Assembly (NCBI GenBank): GCA_000403275.2
Contig: KE159600.1
Coordinates: 62,001-126,000, forward strand
Reading direction: 5' to 3'
Length of the DNA: 64,000 nucleotides
Origin: Lachnospiraceae bacterium 28-4
GTDB taxonomy: Bacteria > Bacillota > Clostridia > Lachnospirales > Lachnospiraceae
Positions 53,800 to 64,000 of the stretch are shown here, one piece after another (position 1 is the first letter of the stretch; every line of letters starts with the position of its first letter). The notes beneath the pieces are model-generated. The model saw nothing but the letters and a program-made list of their open reading frames with translations. It had not been told where the DNA came from and ran no database searches. Position numbers and translations under genes: made by a program.

Positions 53800-54727
53800 A
53801 CATTGATGTGGGTTACGGTAAGTGATGTTCCCGCCAAACTATCCATATCCACAGCATAGGAGTGATTCTGCGAAGTAATTTCAATTTTGTTTGTTCCAAG
53901 ATTTCGCACGGGATGATTACCGCCGCGATGCCCGAATTTTAGCTTGTAGGTTTTAGCACCGTAAGCCAAGGAAATGATCTGATGACCGAGACAAATACCG
54001 AAAATAGGATATTTGCCAATTAACTTCTTTATTGTTTCTATTGTTTGCGGCACATCGGCAGGATCTCCCGGACCATTGGAAATAAAGACGCCTTCGGGTT
54101 CTAAAGCTACAATAGCATCTGCCGGAGTATTCCACGGCACGATGGTTACTTTACAGCCGCACCGACTCAGTGACCGAACGATATTCATTTTCATACCGCA
54201 ATCAATGGCTACCACATGATATTTGGAGTCTTCTATGTTGGAAATGATGATTTTATCTCCGCTCACACGGGATACCGCATCGGTGGGAATATCTGTGGAT
54301 TCCAAAATCCTCAGCCCCTCAGCCAAAGATATATATATCGGTAATCAGTACCTTGCGTGAGCCGTGGTCACGGATAGAACGATTCAATTTCCTTGTATCA
54401 ATACCGTAAATTCCTGGAATACCGAACTCTTTCATAACCTCCGACAAAGTGGTGTTGCTTCTGAAATTCGAAGGTTCGTTGTTATATTCACGTACAATAA
54501 GAGCTCCAATAGTAGGTGTATCTCTTTCGTAGTCGTCGTCTGCCATACCATAGTTGCCGATCAGCGGCTAGGCCATAACCACCGCCTGATAGGTATAGGA
54601 AGGATCGGTCAATATCTCCTGATAACCGACCACAGAGGTATTAAAGACAATTTCAAGCACCGATGTCTTATTCGCACCAAAGCCGTAGCCGTAATACTCC
54701 TGTCCGTCTTCTAAAATAATTTTTCTG

Positions 54728-54744
<17 letters not shown>
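53800..54744 (-). pseudogene. carA: Carbamoyl phosphate synthase small chain, broken
   Basis: Starts [20 protein letters not shown] at 54744 after AGAGGTGCC, overlapping the purF stop. Damage: an in-frame TAG at about 54570 where the family has Tyr (YQAVVMA, stop, PLIGNYGMADDDY); a frame change near 54335 in an AT run (GATATATATAT), which looks like a four-base slip; and loss of the C-terminus after SLTVTHIN, where carB joins. The amidotransferase cysteine region (PIFGICLGHQI) is still readable. Confidence 0.85.
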
Positions 54745-57804
<3,060 letters not shown>

Positions 57805-57870
57805 TTACTCAACGGTAACCGATTTTGCCAGATTTTTCGGCTTGTCAATATCGCAACCGTTTTCTTTGGC
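57805..57870 (-). pseudogene. glmS: glmS 3' end remnant
   Basis: Directly upstream of pyrG a frame reads AKENGCDIDKPKNLAKSVTVE and a stop: the C-terminal 21 residues of glucosamine-6-phosphate synthase, which ends in this conserved way. The remaining 580 residues are absent; a purC fragment joins here. Confidence 0.75.
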
Positions 57871-58066
57871 AACTAGTTTCAATTTCTTCCTTAGTTGCCT
57901 GCTTCATGGCAATCGCATGATATTCGTCCATAAGGGGATCGCCAAGTTCGTCGTTCTTATAGGAAAATTCTATAGTAGGTGTTTCAAGTACAACGCCTTC
58001 CGCCACGCCGTAGCGTTTAGAGAAAGAGCCTGCTGCAATATTGCGGACAATAATCTCCACTTTTTT
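57871..58066 (-). pseudogene. purC: purC internal fragment
   Basis: The frame reads KKVEIIVRNIAAGSFSKRYG and then LETPTIEFSYKNDELGDPLM, an internal part (about residues 80-145) of SAICAR synthetase, and ends at EEIET where the glmS tail begins. Both ends of the gene are lost. Confidence 0.8.
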
Positions 58067-58108
58067 TTGCCGCAAACGGAGATTTTATAAATTTAGAAAA
58101 ACGTAACC

Positions 58109-59692
58109 TTACTTTCCGCTATCGCCATAGTTTGAAAGAACACGAGCGGAGGGATCGTTTACATCACAGCCTTCCCAGGACTTGTTCGGCATCCAAAAAT
58201 CAACCACCATTTCAGCCTGACCGGGATAATACTTTTCAAAGATTTCTCTGTAAAGTAACGATTCCTTGGTAAAAGGAGTAGAATATTCGTATTTCTTACA
58301 GGCGACTCCAAATTCCCCGTCCGAATACTGTTTTTCAGCATATTCTTTCAGATAATCCACCATCGAATGTCCTACGGCATCAGAGAAAGCGGCCTTTTCA
58401 CGCCACAGTATTTCATCGGGAAGATAACCGCCACCCTCGAATGCGTGACGGAGGAGATATTTACCTTTACCGTACCTGTTAAGTTTCATTTCGGGATCAA
58501 GTGCCATAATGTACTTAACGAAATCCAAATCTCCAAACGGCACTCTTGCTTCCAATGAGTTTACCGAGATACAACGGTCAGCTCGAAGTACATCATACAT
58601 ATGAAGCTCGCGAATACGCTTCTGTGCTTCTTTCTGAAAGGCTTCTGCGGAAGGAGCAAAGTCCGTATACTTGTATCCGAACAGTTCATCTGAAATTTCA
58701 CCGGTGAGTAAAACACGAATATCGGTTTGTTCGTGAATAGCTTTACAAATGAGATACATTCCCATGCTGGCACGAATTGTTGTAATATCATAAGTGCCAA
58801 GCAGTTGAATCAATTTATCTAATGTGGTAATTACTTCATTAGGCGTCATATAGATTTCCGTGTGGTCACTGCTGATATAATCCGCAACCTGCTTGGCATA
58901 TTTCAGATCAATGGCATCCTCGCTCATACCAATAGCAAAGGTTTTGATAGGTGATTTGCTTTTTTGGGCGGCAATGGCACATACAAGTGACGAATCCAAA
59001 CCTCCCGAAAGTAAAAAACCTACTTTTGCATCGGCAACGAGACGCTTTTCAACACCCGCCACTAATTTTTCACGGATATGCTTGCAGGCTGTTTCGAGGT
59101 CATCCCGGCAAATAGTTTCAACTCCTGCAATATCGCTGTAGCATATAAATTTTCCATCCCTATAGTAATGACCCGGAGGAAACGGCATGATTTTGTCCGT
59201 AAGCCCCACAAGGTTTTTGGCTTCGCTTGCAAAGAGAATAACGCCCTGAAAATCATAACCGTAATATAGCGGACGGATGCCGATGGGGTCTCTTGCAGCA
59301 ATATATTCTTTGGTCTCACCGTCGTAAATAATGCAGGCAAACTCCGCATCTAACATATCAAACATCTTCGTACCATATTCACGGTATAAAGGCAACAAAA
59401 TTTCGCAATCGCTTTCACTTTTAAATATATAGCCTTTTTCTATCAATTCTTTCTTTTGCTTTTCAAAGCCATAAAGCTCGCCATTGCAAACAACATAACT
59501 TCCGTCCAATTCAAATGGCTGCATTCCCGAAGGTGCCAACCCCATAATTGAGAGACGGTGAAAACCGAGCAGACCTTTACCGGTATCAATAATCTTACTG
59601 TCATCGGGACCGCGTGAGATTGTGCGGTCGAAACCTTTCTTAAACTCATCAAAAGCAGCACCGCTGCCACAGTAACTCATAATAGAACACAT
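58109..59692 (-). CDS. asnB: Asparagine synthetase, glutamine-hydrolysing
   Basis: A 527-residue AsnB. The start at 59692 places the catalytic Cys at position 2 (MCSIMSYCG); the earlier TTG is rejected. Glutaminase part with LGFHRLSIMG and CNGELYGFEKQ, then the ATP pyrophosphatase loop LLSGGLDSSLVCAIA near 235. GGAGGTAATT precedes the ATG. Controlled by an asparagine T-box in the leader. Intact. Confidence 0.95.
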   Translation of the reverse strand: MCSIMSYCGSGAAFDEFKKGFDRTISRGPDDSKIIDTGKGLLGFHRLSIMGLAPSGMQPFELDGSYVVCNGELYGFEKQKKELIEKGYIFKSESDCEILLPLYREYGTKMFDMLDAEFACIIYDGETKEYIAARDPIGIRPLYYGYDFQGVILFASEAKNLVGLTDKIMPFPPGHYYRDGKFICYSDIAGVETICRDDLETACKHIREKLVAGVEKRLVADAKVGFLLSGGLDSSLVCAIAAQKSKSPIKTFAIGMSEDAIDLKYAKQVADYISSDHTEIYMTPNEVITTLDKLIQLLGTYDITTIRASMGMYLICKAIHEQTDIRVLLTGEISDELFGYKYTDFAPSAEAFQKEAQKRIRELHMYDVLRADRCISVNSLEARVPFGDLDFVKYIMALDPEMKLNRYGKGKYLLRHAFEGGGYLPDEILWREKAAFSDAVGHSMVDYLKEYAEKQYSDGEFGVACKKYEYSTPFTKESLLYREIFEKYYPGQAEMVVDFWMPNKSWEGCDVNDPSARVLSNYGDSGK

Positions 59693-59719
59693 AGGCAATT
59701 ACCTCCATAAATCAAAAGT

Positions 59720-59990
59720 AAATTCAGCATCCTACAGGGCGATTGCTGTACTCGCGGTGCCACCTGTATTTGTTCTCATTTCCAAGCCTCAAGCAAGGCT
59801 CTGTCAGCTGACGTGTGACGGTACGGCGCACTTACTAAAGCAGAACTTTTTCGGATTGCAGCTCGAAAAGTGTTATTCATGCAGGCTCGCCATACGGCTT
59901 CCACCGTCCCGTACTCGCTATTGGCAAGTGTTCTGCATTACTTCTCTTTTCTCAAATGCTTTTGAGATATTCGGTTTTTTTAATCCCAGG
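59720..59990 (-). promoter_or_regulatory. T-box riboswitch, asparagine specifier, before asnB
   Basis: The T-box AGGTGGCACCGCGAG is at 59751-59765 (minus strand). Stem I is formed by GAAAAG/CTTTTC and TGCAG/CTGCA; the internal loop has AGAAGTAA on the 5' side and TGAATAACA on the 3' side, placing the specifier AAC (Asn) at 59872-59874. ACAGG and CCTGT can form the antiterminator base. I see no clear T-rich terminator stem between the T-box and asnB. Confidence 0.88.
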
Positions 59991-60147
59991 TCGTTGTGTT
60001 CTGAGCATATTCCGTCTTGCTCTTATCCTCCCGGGAAAGGAAGGCTTTCTCGTAAAGAAGATTGAGTTTTTCAGCCTTCAGCAAAATTTCAGGAGTTTGC
60101 TCTTTAAAATCCATTTTGGAAACAAATCCTGCATCTTTCCTTTGCAT
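59980..60147 (-). CDS. Small protein between amt and T-box
   Basis: A 55-codon frame: ATG at 60147 with AAAGG seven bases upstream, starting MQRKDAGFVSKMDFKEQTPE and ending AQNTTTWD. Charged, helical, no membrane segment. It begins 26 bases after the Amt-PII stop on the same strand and ends just before the T-box leader. Family not recognised; it may be a leader-type or a real small protein. Confidence 0.45.
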   Translation of the reverse strand: MQRKDAGFVSKMDFKEQTPEILLKAEKLNLLYEKAFLSREDKSKTEYAQNTTTWD

Positions 60148-60172
60148 AAGTAAACCTTTTTTCAAAAATTAT

Positions 60173-61927
60173 TTATTCCACATCCTGAAGCGCATCATAG
60201 CCTTCTTCTCCGGTGCGAACCTTTACGACATTTTCGACATCGTAGACAAATATCTTACCGTCACCGATGTGTCCGGTATAAAGAACTTTTTTCGCCGTAT
60301 CGATAACACTGTGTACAGGCACTTTGCTGACTACAATATCAACCTGGATCTTCGGCAGCAGGTTAGCCTCAACCTGAACACCACGGTAATATTCGGGCTT
60401 ACCTTTCTGTACGCCGCAACCTAAAACGTGGGAAACGGTCATACCTGTGATACCTATATCCATCATTGCTGTTTTTAAGGTTTCAAAACGCGATTCCTTA
60501 CAGATGATTTCCACCTTGGTGAACTTCGGAGTACCATCCTCAAAGGTAGGCATTTTCTTAACAGGAACTGCCTCTGCCATAGGGACTTCTCCAACAACAG
60601 CCACGGCATTGCCATACCCGTAATCAAGACTTTCAACAGCAGGAACAAAATCGGCATATGCACTTGGGAGACCGTGTTCCGCGCTATCAAGACCTTTGAT
60701 TTCTTCTTCATTGGATACGCGTAGTCCGACAGTCTTTTTGATAATCAAGAAGGTAATTGTCATTGTAACAGCGGTCCAGGCAAGAATAGCAACTATGCCA
60801 AGCATCTGGATACCGAGCAGTTTGAAACTACCGGTGTAAAACAACCCTTCAAGACCTGCGGGAGCATTAGGATTGGCAAGTAAGCCAACTGCAAGAGTAC
60901 CCCAAACACCGTTTGCCAAATGAACACCAACAGCTCCAACAGGATCGTCGATGTGCAGTTTAAGATCAAGCACTTCAACAACCACAACAACAAGAACACC
61001 CGATACAATACCTATAATTGCGGAACCCAGAGCATCTACTGCATCACACCCGGCAGTCACACCAACTAATCCGGCTAATGAGCCGTTCAAGCACATGGAA
61101 ACATCCGGTTTACCGTTTTTAATCCACGTGAATACCATAGTGGTACAGGTTGCGACCGCAGGAGCAATAGTGGTTGTTACAAAAATAGAGGCAAGAGAGT
61201 TGCCGTCCCATGCAGCGGCACCGTTAAAGCCGTACCAACCGAACCAAAGGATAAAGCATCCAAGAGCGCCAAGGGTAATGGAGTGACCCGGAATAGCGTT
61301 GACCTTCTTTATTTTACCGACTTTATCCTTAACATATTTGCCAAGACGGGAACCTACCATAATTGCACCAATCAATGCGGTTATACCGCCGACTGAATGA
61401 ATTGCTGCGGAACCTGCAAAGTCGTGAAAACCAAGCTGAGCAAGCCATCCCTGAGAATTCCATACCCAGCCAGCTTCAATCGGATAAACGAACAGCGATA
61501 TTACACCTGAATAAATACAATAGGAAACAAACTTTGTTCTTTCTGCCATAGATCCGGAAACAATAGTTGCGGCAGTTGCACAGAACACAAGATTGAATAC
61601 AAAAGACGGAGCGTTACCACCTTTCAGGAAGGCTCCGAAGTCTGTCAGTATTTCCAAATTCGGCACGCCGAAAATTCCGAGGACATAATCATCTGCCATC
61701 ATAAGGCTGAATCCAAGCAAAACGAACACAACTGTTCCGATACAGAAATCCATCAGGTTTTTCATAATAATGTTACCGGCATTCTTTGCTCTGGTAAATC
61801 CCGTTTCAACCATTGCAAATCCGGCCTGCATGAAGAATACCAGTGCCGCACCGATCAAAAACCACACACCGAAAACTTCACTTGTTACAGATTCTTCCAC
61901 CAGTTGGGTGATTTCTTCTATTACCAT
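60173..61927 (-). CDS. amt-glnB: Ammonium transporter fused to PII signalling domain
   Basis: About 584 residues. Residues 1-405 are an Amt channel with eleven membrane helices (AMVETGFTRAKNAGNIIMKN and GSAAIHSVGGITALIGAIMV with a pore histidine). After a linker of about 65 residues comes a PII domain (about 473-580) with KVEIICKESRFETLKTAMMD, the T-loop segment VQKGKPEYYRGVQ and GDGKIFVYDVENVVKVRTGE. PII binds ATP, ADP and 2-oxoglutarate and blocks Amt; here it is tethered. ATG at 61927 after AAAGGAGA. Confidence 0.92.
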   Translation of the reverse strand: MVIEEITQLVEESVTSEVFGVWFLIGAALVFFMQAGFAMVETGFTRAKNAGNIIMKNLMDFCIGTVVFVLLGFSLMMADDYVLGIFGVPNLEILTDFGAFLKGGNAPSFVFNLVFCATAATIVSGSMAERTKFVSYCIYSGVISLFVYPIEAGWVWNSQGWLAQLGFHDFAGSAAIHSVGGITALIGAIMVGSRLGKYVKDKVGKIKKVNAIPGHSITLGALGCFILWFGWYGFNGAAAWDGNSLASIFVTTTIAPAVATCTTMVFTWIKNGKPDVSMCLNGSLAGLVGVTAGCDAVDALGSAIIGIVSGVLVVVVVEVLDLKLHIDDPVGAVGVHLANGVWGTLAVGLLANPNAPAGLEGLFYTGSFKLLGIQMLGIVAILAWTAVTMTITFLIIKKTVGLRVSNEEEIKGLDSAEHGLPSAYADFVPAVESLDYGYGNAVAVVGEVPMAEAVPVKKMPTFEDGTPKFTKVEIICKESRFETLKTAMMDIGITGMTVSHVLGCGVQKGKPEYYRGVQVEANLLPKIQVDIVVSKVPVHSVIDTAKKVLYTGHIGDGKIFVYDVENVVKVRTGEEGYDALQDVE

Positions 61928-61946
61928 ATACAAATATCTCCTTTCT

Positions 61947-64000
61947 TTACTTCACGCTAAACAACAGATCAGCGTATACCGGGAAAGGCCAATAGGTCTT
62001 TGCCGTAAGGGTTTCCGCTTCATCACAGGCAAGTCTAAGCTGACCCATAAGATTCAGCACAGTGTCACGAATCATATCGGATTCAGCGCCGATATCCTCT
62101 GCTTTATTGAGAGAGATAACTGCGTTTTCAAGTTCTTCTGCCTTGACAGCAATACGGTCAGTCAAAGCAGAAAGTTTTCTGACAATGCCGGTTTCATAAC
62201 TGCAAACAAGAGCAGAATCGAGAGCCTTCTTTGCAGCAGCCGCTTTAGCAACGTCAGCGGAATACGCTTCAACAGCGGGCGCAATTTGCGTCTTTGCCAT
62301 ATCCACCATTGTGTTTGCCTCAATGATAATGGTCTTGCAGTAGTTCTCCAGCATAATTTCGTATCTGGATTTCAGCTCTGCCTCGGTGAAAATGCTATGG
62401 GAAGTAAGCATTTCCACATTCTTTTTATCAAGCAGATGCGGCATACAATCTGCAGTAGTACGGTAGTTGAGAAGACCACGCTTTTCAGTTGCTTCTTTGA
62501 TCCAGCTTTCATCGTAGCCGTTACCGTTGAAGATGATATGCTTATGATCCTTAATAGTCTTCTGAATCATCTCGTGCAGAGCAGTCTCGAAATCAGCTAC
62601 CCCCTCCAGGCGATCGGCATAGGTTTTCAGAGATTCTGCAACCGCACTATTGAGCATTATGTTTGCACAAGCGATGCTGTTGGAAGAACCAAGCATACGG
62701 AATTCAAACTTATTGCCGGTAAAGGCAAAAGGAGAAGTTCTGTTACGGTCGGTAGTATCACGGTTGAACTTCGGCAAAACATCAACACCGAGCTTCATCT
62801 GTGTCTTTTCAGTACCCTTATAAGGAGTATCTGTCTCGATTGCTTCAAGAACTGCATTCAGTTCATCACCGAGGAAGATGGAAACAACAGCGGGCGGCGC
62901 TTCGTTTGCGCCGAGACGATGGTCGTTACCGGCAGTCGCAACCGAAATACGGAGAAGATCCTGATAATCGTCTACAGCCTTGATGACTGCACACAGGAAC
63001 AACAGGAATTGTGCATTCTCATAAGGTGTAGCACCTGGGGAAAGCAGGTTTTGTCCGGCATCGGTGGCAATCGACCAGTTGTTATGCTTACCGCTACCGT
63101 TCACTCCCGCAAAAGGCTTTTCGTGGAGCAGACAAACCAGACCGTGCTTTGCAGCAACCTTCTGCATAATCTCCATAGTAAGCTGGTTGTGGTCGGTTGC
63201 GATATTGGTGGTTGCATAAATAGGTGCAAGTTCGTGCTGTGCAGGAGCCACTTCGTTATGTTCCGTCTTTGCCAAGATGCCAAGTTTCCAGAGTTCGTCG
63301 TTAAGTTCTTCCATAAATGCGGCTACCCTCGGCTTAATAACGCCGAAATAATGGTCATCCATCTCTTGTCCCTTGGGAGGCTTTGCTCCGAACAAAGTGC
63401 GTCCGGTAAAGCGAAGATCGGGGCGCTGTTCATGCATTTCCTTAGTAATAAGGAAGTATTCCTGCTCTGGGCCGACGGAACTGGTGACGCGCTTTACGCT
63501 GTCATTGCCGAACAGTCTGAGGATACGAACAGCCTGTTTATTAAGCGCTTCCATCGAACGTAAGAGCGGGGTTTTCTTGTCAAGGGCGTGACCGCCGTAG
63601 GAACAGAACGCAGTAGGAATACACAAGGTCTTTCCCTTGATAAACGCATAGGAAGTGGGATCCCACGCAGTATAACCTCTTGCCTCAAAGGTAGCGCGAA
63701 GACCGCCGCTGGGGAAAGATGATGCATCCGGCTCACCCTTAATGAGTTCTTTACCGGAGAATTCCATAATGACACCGCCATCGGGAGACGGAGAAATAAA
63801 GCTGTCGTGCTTCTCGGCGGTGATACCGGTCAGCGGCTGGAACCAATGGGTATAATGCGTTGCGCCTTTGGAAACCGCCCAATCCTTCATAGCGGAAGCA
63901 ACCGCGTTGGCAACGCTGATATCCAGCTCTGTGCCTTCATCAATGGTCTTTTTCAAAGAGGCATATACCTTATCCGACAAAGTTGCTTTCATTACTCTGT
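61947..64000 (-). CDS. glnN: Glutamine synthetase type III, N-terminus beyond window
   Basis: At least 681 residues of the GlnN type: [20 protein letters not shown] and [28 protein letters not shown] with metal-site glutamates, [14 protein letters not shown], and [13 protein letters not shown]. The ATG at 63992 lies inside the family region, since GlnN proteins have a further 20-30 residues before it, and the frame is open to the edge, so the gene continues beyond 64000. It makes glutamine from glutamate and ammonium imported by the Amt downstream. Confidence 0.93.
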   Translation of the reverse strand, partial: RVMKATLSDKVYASLKKTIDEGTELDISVANAVASAMKDWAVSKGATHYTHWFQPLTGITAEKHDSFISPSPDGGVIMEFSGKELIKGEPDASSFPSGGLRATFEARGYTAWDPTSYAFIKGKTLCIPTAFCSYGGHALDKKTPLLRSMEALNKQAVRILRLFGNDSVKRVTSSVGPEQEYFLITKEMHEQRPDLRFTGRTLFGAKPPKGQEMDDHYFGVIKPRVAAFMEELNDELWKLGILAKTEHNEVAPAQHELAPIYATTNIATDHNQLTMEIMQKVAAKHGLVCLLHEKPFAGVNGSGKHNNWSIATDAGQNLLSPGATPYENAQFLLFLCAVIKAVDDYQDLLRISVATAGNDHRLGANEAPPAVVSIFLGDELNAVLEAIETDTPYKGTEKTQMKLGVDVLPKFNRDTTDRNRTSPFAFTGNKFEFRMLGSSNSIACANIMLNSAVAESLKTYADRLEGVADFETALHEMIQKTIKDHKHIIFNGNGYDESWIKEATEKRGLLNYRTTADCMPHLLDKKNVEMLTSHSIFTEAELKSRYEIMLENYCKTIIIEANTMVDMAKTQIAPAVEAYSADVAKAAAAKKALDSALVCSYETGIVRKLSALTDRIAVKAEELENAVISLNKAEDIGAESDMIRDTVLNLMGQLRLACDEAETLTAKTYWPFPVYADLLFSVK

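Noticed and set aside
61770-63563. 597-codon open frame on the plus strand
   Set aside because: It is the antisense of glnN and amt; no family signature, no ribosome binding site, and the minus-strand proteins are clear.

Overview
The window looks like chromosome of a motile, anaerobic, low-to-mid G+C Firmicute, most likely a gut Lachnospiraceae (Clostridium cluster XIVa). This rests on the type of flagellin, the FliW/CsrA pair, the sigma-28 promoters, the AmmeMemoRadiSam genes and the type III glutamine synthetase. It is inferred from gene content only; no rRNA or tRNA gene is present.

Layout. (1) 1-11.6 kb, minus strand: a flagellin-modification island downstream of the flagellin gene. It holds three CgeB-like glycosyltransferases, a DUF616-like glycosyltransferase, flagellin lysine methylase FliB, two class I methyltransferases, two LicD phosphotransferases, and a fused cytidylyltransferase/CobD-like PLP enzyme. 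(2) 11.6-23.1 kb, minus strand: late flagellar genes. flgM-flgN-flgK-flgK2-flgL-fliW-csrA and flaG-fliD-fliS-fliT and flagellin each follow a near-perfect sigma-28 promoter, and the flagellin leader has a CsrA-type GGA hairpin next to its ribosome binding site. (3) 23.1-33.2 kb: a chemoreceptor and an RpiR regulator next to a sialic acid locus. A lipoprotein, two permeases and NanA run on the minus strand; NanE, the NanQ-like anomerase and NanK run divergently on the plus strand. (4) 33.2-36.4 kb: a zinc macrodomain, a Memo-AMMECR1 fusion and AmrS operon. (5) 36.4-43.2 kb: decayed gene pieces, an acyltransferase, a zinc-ribbon membrane protein and a complete IS66-family element. (6) 43.2-48.2 kb: an ABC exporter of the FtsX type with its two-component system. 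(7) 48.2-50.7 kb: remains of an agr-like two-component system between IS3 fragments. (8) 50.6-64 kb, minus strand: a glutamine and ammonium cluster: glnA (type III), an Amt-PII fusion, a T-box-controlled asnB, purC and glmS remnants, pyrG, purF, then broken carA, carB, dapF and dapL.

The two most interesting themes are as follows. First, the modification island appears able to make its own CDP-amino-alcohol and transfer it by LicD onto a surface, probably flagellar, glycan. Second, in the right third of the window gene after gene has lost its middle while keeping both ends (response regulator, dapF, dapL, carB, a carA/carB fusion, glmS/purC), whereas five nitrogen genes between them stay intact.
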